A stretch of 64,000 nt of DNA from Clytia hemisphaerica (taxonomy: Eukaryota; Cnidaria; Hydrozoa; Leptothecata; Clytiidae): the NCBI GenBank assembly GCA_902728285.1, contig CACVBU010000004.1:78415-142414 (forward strand). Direction: 5' to 3'. A program made the translations under genes and the position numbers. Below the pieces are notes generated by a model. That model had not been told where the DNA came from. It ran no database searches and saw only the letters and a list, made by a program, of their open reading frames with translations. Positions 35,701 through 46,600 of the stretch are shown one piece after another. Position 1 is the first letter of the stretch. Every line of letters starts with the position of its first letter.

Positions 35701-38700
35701 GGGTAAAATGTCCAAAAATGTTAGATCTTTACAAAAAAATCACTTTTTTTCAAAATTAAAGACTACCAAAGAGACTTTAATGACAGTGCGGTTCACACAA
35801 ATCAGAATTACACCAATTAGGCTCAAATTTGGTTGTAGTCAGTTTAATCGAAAGAAAAATATGACACCTTTATAGATCTAGAAACCTTTTGTGACCAATT
35901 TATATCTAATTATCAGCAATAATCAGCCTTATCTCATTACACAATGTGTTACGTTGGATTTTCAATCTAATCTAGAGAGTGTTTTCAGTTATTCAAAACG
36001 TTTGTAATGTAAATTTTGTAACATTTTTGTTAAAAGAATCTCTGAAAAGTGCCGTGTTTAAGTTATCATGTTTAAGTGCGTGGGTTGCGTGAGTTTTATT
36101 TCAAAAAGCTCCGAAAGTGCCCGATTGTTTGTACGACATCAGTTCTGACCCTGAGAGCTTTGACAGCATGATACCTCCGAATTGGAACGAATTCTTACAA
36201 AGATACGAGCGCTACGGTCAAGATGTTCGAGATTGGAAAGTCGGCAAAACAGCCTAGTTTTGGATGGTACACCTGAACATCGTGAGAATTCAGCACAAGA
36301 TTCACACAGCCGTCCAAACAAACAACTTCGAGATGAGATTGCAAGCGTGGGATGAGATGCTGCCTTGCGTGGGATGAGATGTTGCCTTTCTATTTTGCAT
36401 TTAACAAAACCAACTATGCAAGATATGTCTTGTGGTATGTCCAAATACACGTTTTTTTTTATAAGAACAAACTATATAAGAACATAAGGCTTCGAGGCCC
36501 AAAAATTTAAGAACATTCTAAGAACATTCTAAGGCTTTGGAGACTTAAAAACATGCATTTTCTTAAGAAATTACATCAAAATGCTCAAAAAATGCTGAAA
36601 ATAAGAACATTTTAAGAACATTTTTAGGCTTCAAATTCAAAAAACTAAGAACATCTGAAGGCTTCGAAAATTTTTGACGTTCATAAAAAAAAAAACGTGT
36701 AATGAAGGAGATTGATCTGCGATACCCTGGCTTGACAGAGACCTTCAAAATGTCTGGAATTTCTGTCCAAGCTCAATCAGCTTATCCTTCCACAGATCAG
36801 CGTGGAGAACAGTCGATCAACCGCGATGCTAAAACCTCAGATAAATAATTACATTAATAGGGAATTAGGTTCAATATGAAATCTTTCCCAATCAAAATCA
36901 ATATGTATTTACCTCGCGTTTGATCACTGGAGATAAATCAAATAGAAGGGTTACTACAGAAAAATTCGTCATTTTCAGGTGGAATCAAGTTTTTTGCGAA
37001 CAAAAAGGACGCAGTTCTAAAATGGTGTTTGAATCGAGCTGACATAGCTAAAACAACCTCTGAATTAAAAAAGATGGCTGGCACTTTAAGATTATGTGAT
37101 AAATACAAGCCTATGAGACCGTCCAAGATTCTTGCCAGTGAAAAGCATGTGACAAAAATTTTTCAGGTGGTGAAAGGGAAATACATCAATCCTTTTGATT
37201 TAGGTCTGGAGGGGCTATACAACTTTTCTTCTCTGGGGAAATGGTTGAGGAATCGTTTGCAAGCAAGATTTTGAAAATAGAAGAAGACGGGAAGAGAATG
37301 CGAGACGAATTTGAGCAGTCAAGTGTCAAAGGAAATCCAAAGAAAGACAGATTGAGCCGAGTTCCTATCTACATATTCAAGACATATTCAACATCAGTCA
37401 TTAAATGTCAATATTTTGCAAATACAATAATAGAAGTAAATCGGGATATCATTGGTACCCTTCTTTCGTTTTCAATTAGAAATGAACGCGCAATTGATAT
37501 TCCATCAGCTCTTGTCTACCCATTGGCTCCTGCACCTCTCAGTCTTGCACATGGAAATGGAAAACACCAAAAACGTGAAACACCAAAAAGCAGGCTAATG
37601 AAACTACTGGTTGCAGATACGACAACTAGAAAGATCCTAGATCAGATGTTTCACTGAAGTCTATCAAGAAGAAAGATAAGTCCTTTGTCATTGACCTGAT
37701 TGCTGCTATTTGGACTATGACGAAATTCATTGGAGACCTGCCAAAATGGTACAACCGTATTGATATTGTTGCTGACACATACAGATCCAATTCGATCAAA
37801 GGTGATGAACGTAATGAGCGTGGTAAAGATCAAAAAGTTATGATCGCATCCAAGGAATCGATATTTCCCTATGACTTCGGAGACTTCATGAGGAATGTTG
37901 AAAACAAAACAAAATTGGTTGAGCTGATGTCAGAAGTAATGAGAAGTAATTATCAGAGAGTATTGCAGACCACAAATTGTTCGAAGGTCTATTTTTCTCA
38001 AGAAGGTGTTACGTATTGTCTTAGTCGAACGGGTGTCACTATTTCAGAGAATTTGTCATCTGATCAAGAGGAAGCTGACTCAAAGGTCACCCCTCACTGC
38101 AGTCATGTCCTGAAAGAAAATCCCGAAGCGAAAGTAATCTTAAGATCTCCATCTGCAGACACTGACATCTTTGTTCTTGCAGCATGTCTTCTAAGTCCAA
38201 CCAAAATCTATCTTGACTACGGCAAAGGGAAGACACGGAAAGGGTTTTGGACAGGCAACCTTGGCAAAGATGCTGTCAAGTACAAAACATCTTTGAGTGG
38301 TTTCCACGCCTTTACAGGAAACGATTACATATAATCATTATTCTTCAAAGAAGGAAAATCAACCTGCTTCAATAAAATGAAGAAGAATAGAAATTTCGTG
38401 GAAGCTTTTCGCCGCTTGGGAGAATCATGGAATTTGGAAGAAGAAACTCAAAATTATTTGGAACGATTCGTCTGCGCCCTTTATGGTTATCCTAAAGAAA
38501 CATCAGTCAACGTAGCGAGAGCAAAAATGTTTGAAAAGAAGTACACCAAAAGCAGAAAAATTATCGATATGGCCATGCTTCCTCCGTCTCAGTCAATTTT
38601 GATTCTCCACTCGAAGAAGGCAAACTACGTTAGCAAACTTTGGAAATCATCATTAATAAGTTGGTTAACAAGGAGATATTACAGAAAGTGGTTGGTCGAA

Positions 38701-40884
38701 CGACGGATCTACAATTTGGGTTGACGAGGTAATCTTTCCCCTTAAAGTTGAGGAGATACTTTGTGATGCGACCTACAACAGCGAAGAAGCTGAAGTTGGA
38801 GAAGATGAAATTTCCGACGACGAATCGGATGAAGACGAAGATGAAGAGATCAGCTGAGGATGACGACGAGAACTAAATAATATGAAGGTGTAAGATTTGT
38901 TGTTGTTTAATTTGACATCGCTATGATTGGTTTATTATGGATAATTCTAAAGCTATTGATATTATGATAGACTTTTTTATTACGTTGTCTCAGTATATTT
39001 TTCATAGAAAGCTGTTACTTTTAGCCGATTTGAAAGTCTTATGGACTACCAGTTTTTGTCGAAAAGAAGGTGTTTTTGCAATTTTCGCCCTAAAATCAAG
39101 AAAACTGGTTATGACTTATGATTTTGTTTTTTTGTCCAAAAATTGATTTTAATTTTTAAAAAATTGTGATATTTTGTAAAAATTTAATATTTTAAGACAT
39201 TTTACCCCCGATTTTGAGATATTTTGAAACTTTCTAACCTAGAAACAGATAAATTTATTAGTTTAAAGGCTTTTTATTGGGAATTTTCATAGTTGTAGAC
39301 TGTTTGAGGGGTTAATCGCGAGACATTAGCTCAAAAATTTGAATTTTGGTCAAAAAATGAGTATTTTTGCAAGTTTTACCCCCTGAAAATAAAGAATTAA
39401 GCCCCCAGTGGATAGTTAATCCTGATATTATGATGAGAGCAATCACGATCTATCACCACATAACCTTTGAAGTATCATAAACAGTTTTTCGTTTGCCTAT
39501 GACCACTTTTCTACTGAAAAAATACGATTTTGGGGGTTTTTTTCGTTTTTTACCCCCTGTTTTCTTTGGTACAGAACCCCCTGGTAAATATTTTTGAATT
39601 TTTCTTTTTTCAAAATTTTATTTTACCTATTTGTAACATATTTGGAAAGTTTCAAGCAATAAAGATTTTTAGATAGTGCAGAATCGCACTTCTAAGTTAC
39701 CATGGTGTTTCAAGTCTCAAGCAAAATCCCTTACAAATTGGTATTTTGGCTAAAAACACCCCCACTTACCTAGCTTACCATTTTAGTTAGCCCCCCTTAA
39801 CAGCCTATTTACCGTCTCATTCCTGAAAATATAGCATCTTAGCAACCCAAAACCACCATCAAATATTTTTCACCTCTTGGGGGACGCAGACCCCCCAGAT
39901 CGACCTGGTCTACCTTATATTTACATCTTTGTTCTGGGCAAACTTGGTCGCTTGATTGACAGAATTTCACAAACGACCTTATCTAGGGTATCATGTGCCA
40001 AATTTTACAATCCCAAAGTAATTTATTCATGACTAAATCCTATTATGTCTCCCAAAATTATTTCATTTCTTTTAGTTAAGTTTAGGGTTGGTTATTGATG
40101 AGTTAGGATCAGGGTTAGAGCTCCCGAGAGTACACTTTTGAGGCATTTTAAGTTCTCTGGTAGGGTTTGAACTATTGCCATATATTGGATCAGTAAACTA
40201 TACTATCGTTATCTACAGTGGTCTTGTAGTCGAACGGTAGAGCATCGGACTACTGCACAAGGAAACTTTCTGTTTGCAGGTTCAAACCCCTTCTGGGTCC
40301 AAATTGTTGAAAATTTCAAAATTCGTTCAAAATCACTAAAGTCACTCAGAAACATCAATGAAAGTCTCCATGGTCAGAAATCGAAAACAAAAATCAGCGA
40401 GGAGGAGTAGTGTGGTGGGAGACATTACTGGAGTTAGCCCGAAGTCATAAAACCCTCTAAATGCATATATTATTTGCTTTAAAGATTATAAATATAAACT
40501 TACCCAAATTTCATAAGCATCAAATTGGTTATCCTGTAAAATGTAAGTAGGAGAGACACGGTATACTTCGGCAGAACAGCGACATAACCCATAATGTTCT
40601 CGCCATGTCCAGGTAACACACATTGGTTTTCTCATACAAGTATCAGCACATTCCATTTTAGAGGAGCCACTGAAATTACAATCGATATGTCTACCGAGTG
40701 TAGCCCATACCTTATATCCACGAGTTAATTTCTTGAATCGCATATACTGTACATGTGTTTGTTGTCTGGTGATGTTTGTCGATTGCCACATATATGTTTG
40801 GTTTGATGCAAACGTGTGAGTAAATGTTAGTATTAACTGTAAAACCGTGATAGCGTGTAGGTTGAATGTTAGATACAGCATCAT
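29787..40884 (-). CDS. Gene B: paralogue of gene A, five exons
   Basis: Exons 40884-40504, 34772-34646, 31747-31718, 30721-30596 and 30292-29787: the same lengths as gene A (381, 127, 30, 126, 506) and the same phases, so also 389 residues. Signal peptide, PAN/apple (CNFSGSSKMECADTC), EGF starting NPC, linker exon, exon with NASCIALKEHFNIPNGL, and final exon starting with MRFTRLD. Changes against gene A are scattered, without stops or frameshifts, and several are synonymous (for example in the linker exon), so both appear maintained. Intron 1 is 5.7 kb because the 4.9-kb transposon sits in it; intron 2 holds a foldback element. An in-frame upstream ATG at 40926 could add 14 residues; the shared paired Met is preferred. 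Confidence 0.85.
31076..31353. repeat. MITE with GGCTTGGGGACAC ends, copy 2
   Basis: Paralogous to 13565-13853, in the same place between exons 3 and 4 of gene B, hence older than the duplication. A small inner deletion differs from copy 1. Confidence 0.85.
31867..32747. mobile_element. MITE-like element with TGGACCTACC ends, copy 2
   Basis: Same ends and inner TTCCGG subunits as 23776-24464, with an extra subunit. It lies in intron 2 of gene B; the matching site in copy A lacks it. Confidence 0.8.
32748..33060. other. Sequence found only in copy B
   Basis: About 300 bases with no counterpart in copy A and no gene; includes GC-rich GACCGGCCGCCTC. Possibly part of an inserted element. Confidence 0.35.
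33117..33807. mobile_element. 691-bp foldback element with 3-bp target duplication
   Basis: Almost wholly palindromic: arms of about 330 bases around a short loop near 33450. Terminal TAGTAGGGGGAAATTTG is perfectly inverted at the right end. GAT flanks both sides (33114-33116, 33808-33810). Copy A keeps the empty site GAAGGATGGTAAT at about 14506-14518, with one GAT. Non-coding. Confidence 0.92.
36068..38857 (+). pseudogene. Broken transposon gene: acidic-tailed family with ADTDIFVLA motif
   Basis: Family marks, in order: PPNWNEFLQRYERYG (36175), WDEMLPFYFAFNKTNYARYV (about 36370), a segment around INRDAKT (36815), GGIKFFANKK after an acceptor at 36977, KHVTKIFQVVKGKYINPF (37145), ALVYPLAPAPLSLAHGNGK (37510), SADTDIFVLAACLL (38150), GFHAFTGNDY (38300) and a Glu/Asp-rich tail to 38857. 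From memory this is a widespread cnidarian repeat-associated family; the ADTD motif resembles PIN/XPG-type nuclease acidic motifs, but function is not established. Breaks: nested MITE at 36448-36699, frameshifts near 37228, 37640 and 38700, an in-frame TAA after GNDYI at about 38332, a small direct duplication at about 36355-36385, and a donor reading ATAAAT before the 36977 acceptor. Not functional here. Confidence 0.75.
36448..36699. mobile_element. 252-bp MITE nested in the transposon gene
   Basis: Ends CACGTTTTTTTTTATAAGAA and its approximate complement ending AAAAACGTG. TA duplicates at 36446-36447 and 36700-36701. Removing it with one TA restores an uninterrupted frame (...YVQI then MKEID), so it landed in a coding exon. 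Relatives: 47400-47673 and 53639-54001. Confidence 0.9.
38870..39190. other. 3' flank of the transposon gene
   Basis: Non-coding AT-rich sequence between the acidic-tail stop and the start of the right inverted repeat. Confidence 0.5.
40218..40301 (+). repeat. tRNA-derived sequence (SINE head or tRNA pseudogene)
   Basis: A perfect A box (TAGTCGAACGG) and B box (GGTTCAAACCC) at tRNA spacing. Acceptor and T stems pair poorly (several mismatches and wobbles), so a working tRNA is unlikely. The tail continues into non-repetitive sequence. Copy A keeps only the first half (15593). Confidence 0.5.
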
Positions 40885-41070
40885 TGTCAAATAATATTTA
40901 GCATGTACCAGATGTCTACACTTCATGTATTATGAATGTTCGTCTAGAGCCTTTACATCACTTCGTAGCTTTTAAAGTAAAGTAAAGTAAAGTAAAGAAA
41001 ACGAAAAAAGATTAGCCCGCTAAGTTTAGAAGTTAAGTTTAGAATAATAAAATTTCAAAAACAAATAAAA

Positions 41071-41890
41071 AGGGTACATAACAAAAAGAAACATCAAGAG
41101 CTCCCTTAAGCTTGGTACTCACTTATGTAAAAAATTGCGCCTAAGTGCGTTTAGCGCACTTAAACGCCATCTATGTACTCACTACAAAGTGATTTGAATG
41201 AAAGATATGGAAAAAGGAGCTAGGTGCACTTAGATGCAATATTCAAATTTCAAAAGAATTGAATAGTTTGGAAGTAATTAAAGTCTATTCACGATAAGTG
41301 TGCACTCTTTTTTCTTTTACCTATAACTTTTGAAGGAATTCTTCAATCTTTATAAATTTGGTATCGTTGGAGAGATATTTGTGAGTGGAACAATTTGAAA
41401 TAAAAAAGTTTTTAAAAAAATTCTGAAAACGAAGATGAAAATGAAGAAGAAAAAAATGAAGATCTTTTAGAGAAGCGCCATAACTTTCATTTTCACTGGA
41501 GAGATTCTTTGATTTAAGAGGTCGTCACTGTGAAGAAATTTCACTAAAATATTTACTCAATATAAAGTTATGATACAAAGCTAACAAGTGATTGACCCCA
41601 AAAAACAGCAGAAAACAGCGTTTTTAGACGTCATTATTTTTGAGAATTTTTTTCAAAGTGATGACGTTTGACGTTCATTTATTGTTTTTTTTTAAATGAT
41701 ATCAAAAAGAATTCAAATGAGAATGAATTGGTTGAAAGGAAATTTGTGAGTGGAGTGTTAATATCAAAGACCTGAAAAACAAAGATGAATGATGAAGAAG
41801 AAACAAAAAAATAAACTATGATTTGAACTTCACTAATTGTAATTGTCTTCTTCATTTTGAATCTTCGCTTTCAACTCTTTCTTATTTTTT
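41071..41890. other. No supported gene
   Basis: AT-rich and purine-rich sequence (AAGATGAAAATGAAGAAG runs). A short palindrome, TAAGTGCG...CGCACTTA, lies at 41141-41162. No copy A counterpart. Confidence 0.45.
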
Positions 41891-41894
41891 TACT

Positions 41895-42119
41895 TTAAAG
41901 GTCTTGTTTAGAGTGATACCGTTTGCTTACTGATCAATTTTAACTAAGCTTTTTCGAATTGGATTGACACAAATGAGGAGCAAGATTGGTCTGAAAGAGG
42001 AAAAAAATATTTTTTGCTTATACCAGCATAACATAACAAAAGGAAGGAAGACGCTGTCCCGATATGAAATATGTGTCTGATATGAAACGGGAACACTTAT
42101 GTAAAAACAAAACATTTAA
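41895..42119. repeat. MITE with TTAAAGGTTTTGTTTTTA ends, copy 1
   Basis: 225 bases; right end complementary to left and TTAA at both edges. Copies at 52803-53024, 54708-54933 and 61033-61260, plus a partial at about 17815-17870. All share TTTGCTTACT, ATGTGGAGCAAGATTGGTC (less preserved here) and GACACTGTCC. Confidence 0.8.
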
Positions 42120-43400
42120 ATAATATTTCATTCATGAATATATTTGACGAGCAGAAAACCATTATTTAATTCACGAATTAAAAACACGCTAAAAACGTAC
42201 GTTAACGAAACGAGGTTAGTTTACATTCATTCCCAATTGAACCTGTCAGTGATCGAAAAAATAAGTTGATTTTGTTTTAAATAAGAATAATATTGATGAA
42301 GATGACTGAAAATAATTTCATGTGAAATGTAGTTTCATCGATTCAACTTAAAACATATGATTGTGAAACTTTATTGTATAATTTTGATTCAACCTTTCAA
42401 TATTGAACTATTTTGATTTTGTGTTGAAAGTGACATAGTAACACTGAATGAATTGTCAAGGAGGTTCAATTTTTGACTGTGGGGGTGGCCCAATGAAAAA
42501 GATACAGGATGTCTCCACGGAAAAGGAAAAAAAAAACATAGAAATAATATTGATTCAAAAAATATTATGCCGATTCATTTTAACAAGTAGCGAATTGTAC
42601 CATGAAAAGCACAGGTCAAAATCATATATTGACGCTGTGCCGACGAATAGAGATTCATCGCGCAATCAACGAAGACAAAAGTAACCATGACGACCATTTA
42701 AGATCTTGGATGAAGTTCAAAGTTGATATTTTTATTCCTGTCGTTGAAAATACAACAAAAAATATCATCAATGCTTTTTAAAAAGAGTCAGTGATAGAGA
42801 ATCATAACATAAAGTCTGTCTATTATTTCGATTCAATTAAAAGTGACATTTCCATAATCAATAGCTTAGTAATTACTGTTATACATTTGGGGATCATGTA
42901 AAAGATTTATTTTGAAAGAAACTCACTTCGATTACACCTGGAGGTTTCTGGGGAATTCATATAAATAGTAAACTGCATACTGATACAGTCTGCTAGACAT
43001 TAATAAGGTAATATTTGCTCTTCATCTTTGATTCTTTCTACAGTGATTAGATTGACACATGCGCGATAAAATTCCTATTATTGGTCTTCCGAGGTTAATA
43101 TATTCTTTGAAAACTTAACCTCTGATACTCAGGGTAAGCGAATTGACCATTGCCAACCAACTCATTGAGATCTAACTTCCCGAGATTCGGTATTGTACCG
43201 CGTGAAGCATTTTCGCGGGAATAAATTTTCGCAGAATTTAATTTCGCACTTTTTTGACAAATCCACGAAATTAAATTCAGCGAAACACAAATATTCACAG
43301 GATTTAAAAAAACACCTCTAAAATGGTCTATTAATGGCAAGATAGGCCATTTTATAAACAAAAAGCTCTCTCAACCGCAAAATGAAACTGACCGAGACTT
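42120..43400. other. End of duplication copy B, non-coding
   Basis: Matches 17860-18600 in two blocks, with the extra 42598-43060 block (also at 14640 and 33960) between them. A frame at 43361-43095 shares NASRGTIPN...LDLNELVGNGQ with copy A, but the frame is closed elsewhere and it is probably a repeat. Confidence 0.55.
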
Positions 43401-43687
43401 CCAAATTTAAAGCTGTGAGCCGCAAAATTAATTTGCGCAAATATTTCTTCCCTTAGAACTAAAAACTCAAAGAATTTGTTCAGATAAAGAGAAACGAAAA
43501 TAGTCAGTTTTAGAAACAGATCACTTTCTAAAAAGGGAGTTAAATACCCCCTCCCCCGCCTGAAGCTACTGCATTGACCAGGTCCTCTGTAGCGAAATTG
43601 TTAATCTATTGAGTAAGTTCGGAGTATAGTTCTGGATCTGTGGATTAGATATCTTCATATTACAATTCTATACAGGGGTGCACTATC

Positions 43688-46600
43688 TCAAATTTTCGTA
43701 CTATGGATACTTAATGACTCAATCAATTCAATCGAGTTATAAAGTTCATGATTTCTAACACTTTGTCTCAATTCAACTGCACTTGAGATTAAGTCCGGCT
43801 CTAAGTCCGTCCGGTTGTACGGTAAACAGTCCGCTATTATGCTATCTTTGTGTGCAGTTGTCAGTGGTGTATAAAGCCTGTCTCGTATATGCCGAATTTC
43901 GTCACTCGTCAAATTCGTCGTTTGTGGTTTATTTAGAAACTGACGTTGTAGTTCGTCGGTATTTGTCGGGTTTTGATAGACTTGAATGACTGTTAGATTT
44001 GTGGGAGCGCCTCTGTTTGAGGGTATATTATGAGCGATCGACAGATGCCCAAAAGATTGTATAGAATGAACTGGCTTTAGACTGACCTCGTTCGAGATGA
44101 CGGAATTCAGGCTACACATGGTGTTTCGACGTATGGAAAATAGTTCGACAACTGATCGAATGTCGTCGGAATGTCGTCGGTTCTTTTTATCACCTTGGTG
44201 AGTGGAGACGAATAAATTGTCGGGCAACGAAAGCCTTTTGTCAGGTTGCATGAATTTGATTTTGTTTTCCTCCAATGGGTTTTGAGGGTTGATTGGTGGT
44301 AGAAACGGCCTAAAAGTAAAAAATCGAGTCGTTTTTGTTTGTTGAATTTTGTCCAACAGCGCTAAACTGACAATACAGTCAGCTCTCTCTAATTCGAATC
44401 TCTGTTACTCAAATCTTTCTTTAATTCGAACTAAAGCATTGGTCTACTCTCTGTAATTCGAATTAATTTTTGGTTCCTTGAAGATGTAATCAGAGAGTCA
44501 ACTTTATTTCTGGGGTGGCCAAAAGAGTCCGAAGACCACGAAATTCGACACAATTTTCCTTTTTCCACCCCAAAAACAGCATATCATAACATCAATATAC
44601 AAAATTCGTTAACTCCTTCTAGTTCCGTAGAAATCAGAGTAAAGTAAACAGGAAAAAAACTCACTGTATTTTCTTGCTGTTAATACGTCGGTACCACGCC
44701 CTTTGAAATTGCAAACGTTCTTTAGCTTTATCTGTTTCCAAATGTCTAATAGAAAATTGAGATTTCAAGAAGTCTCAGACAGAATTCAAACAAAAGATTT
44801 TCTTCTCTAAAAGTTTTCCAAAACATTTTTACGCTTTTAACGGGTGGAATTTCTAACTAACAAACCTCTGATTCGCTTGAAAAATGTCCAATTATAAGCA
44901 CAGCAGGGGGGTTGGTTTGAAGTATTAGAGAGTTAAGGCAAAAAAAAAACAGTAAGAAAACAGGCAAGAGGGTTTATACGAATAAGTGTAAAATCAAAAT
45001 CAGCATCACTCACCTTTTCCAAGCTTTCTTCCAGATCTTTAGTGTTCCAAATGTCCATGTCCACGAGCTCGTAAGAAGTGACATGAGGAGTAACAACAAA
45101 ATATAGCAATGAAGACAAAGCAATCTTGATTTGTCAGGCGGAATACATTCTTTGGAAAGAGATGTTGGAAGGCTTACAGTTTCAAGTCTGCACCTAAAAG
45201 TAGTGTGAAAAATAATCATTGTTTTCGTCATAACGATGAGAGTCAATATATCAGCTCAGAGAATCTCAGGAATATTCTATTTTTCTCAATATGAAGACTA
45301 GGGTAAGCTTGGTGGCTTGGCATTAGCGATATGGTTGCCGGGTATGTGCGAGCCACCCTCGAAAATCTCTCAAAGGGGTACAAAAAAACATTATAAAAAA
45401 ATCGTGTAAGGTTCCGAAATCACGAAATTCAAAATTTTTTCTCTCAGAGGATCGTGATTTTCCAAAATTTGGATAAAAATCGAGCTAAAATTGAAAAAAG
45501 TTTTGAGAAAAGTCTCTTTAAGTGTCCCAAAACGGTAATTCTTCCTCTCTCTAAGGGTCGATTTTCGATTTTTTGGTTCGGACCCGTCTTCTCGCAAACA
45601 TAACCCCGGATGGTTACCTTCAGAAAACTGTAAACCAACACACAAAATTTAGCCATTCTACTCCCTTTTCCAGTTGTGAGGGGTTTACAGTCTCTATCAC
45701 GAATTGATTATTGGAGAAGATTCTCAAATCTTGTGAACATTCACAAGGAAACTGTGTTTTTAAAAAGTTATAATTGTGCTTCTTGCGGTCTCTTAAAATG
45801 ATAAACAAAAGCTTCATCTGCAAATTTTCTTCCTTGAAAGCTTAATCTACGAGTACTGAAAGCAATTAAATTATGTGTTTCCAATTGTTTATATATGATT
45901 TGTTTGAGTAAAGGCTTGGGGACACGCGAAGTTTTTTCGCGTTGGTGCAATGCAAGTGTCCCAGGGACAAAAGTGAGAGACACACAAATGTTATTAAATG
46001 TTATGTTGTCGATCTCACTTTTATTGGTAGAAAGAAAAATGGGGTGGAGACACGAGAAAGCGTTTCAGGTTGGTGAGATGGAGCATATTGCATTGCACCA
46101 ACGCGAAAAAAACTTCTCGTGTCCCCAAGCCTTAAGTACCAGTAACAATATGTTAGTCCTATGGAAAATTTATGTTTTTGCATTTCTTATTGCCATTGAA
46201 CGAAGTATCACAGTAGAATGTTATTCTATGAAATCAGATATTCAAGAGCTATCAGAAGACATTGATTCCCTTTCTAAAGAGAAAAATAATTTTGGAAAAT
46301 CACTTGCGATTAGTGAGGATCATGTTTTTGTTTTAGCTGATCAGACAATTAATGTTTACCAGGGAACGAATACATAAACACACCCGGTGTTTATACACCT
46401 TTTCGACCTTAGCCACCAATTGCCGCGCGGGCATTTTTTTGTCCGCTTTATCCCACTAAAACCGTCTCAGTCCTTTTTTCGCACCTATAGGCAATAGAAA
46501 AATGTGTCAAAAAAGGATTGGATCGAGTTTAGGGGGATAATTAAAAAATCGTGTGACACGCGCCCGACCGCGCGACTACGGTCGAAAAGGTTGCAACAAT

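Larger units (their letters stand above)
35000..39910. mobile_element. 4.9-kb TIR transposon with about 720-bp inverted ends
   Basis: Left end GACCAGGTCGATCTGGGGGG and right end its complement, continuing as inverted copies to about 35720 and 39190 with few differences. TA on both sides (34998-34999, 39911-39912) suggests a 2-bp target duplication; copy A is deleted here, so no empty site is available. The inner part carries one plus-strand gene (36068-38857) with a nested MITE. It sits in intron 1 of gene B. Superfamily not assigned. Confidence 0.9.
28385..43400. repeat. Segmental duplication, copy B
   Basis: Same order as 7460-18600. Longer because of insertions: the TGGACCTACC element (31867), the GAT-flanked foldback (33117), the 4.9-kb transposon (35000) and others. 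It lacks the 1.6-kb insertion found in copy A and most of the 150-bp array. Confidence 0.9.

Noticed and set aside
36139-36450. 103-codon minus-strand frame with many Cys/Ser
   Set aside because: It is antisense to the transposon gene's N-terminal coding part, whose plus-strand text matches the family.
40218-40301. Functional tRNA gene
   Set aside because: Perfect A and B boxes but poor acceptor and T-stem pairing, and the paralogue is truncated; more like a SINE head or pseudogene.
43095-43361. 88-codon minus-strand frame partly shared with copy A
   Set aside because: Shared words fit a common palindromic AATTTCGC-type repeat; the frame is broken in copy A and has no splice context.
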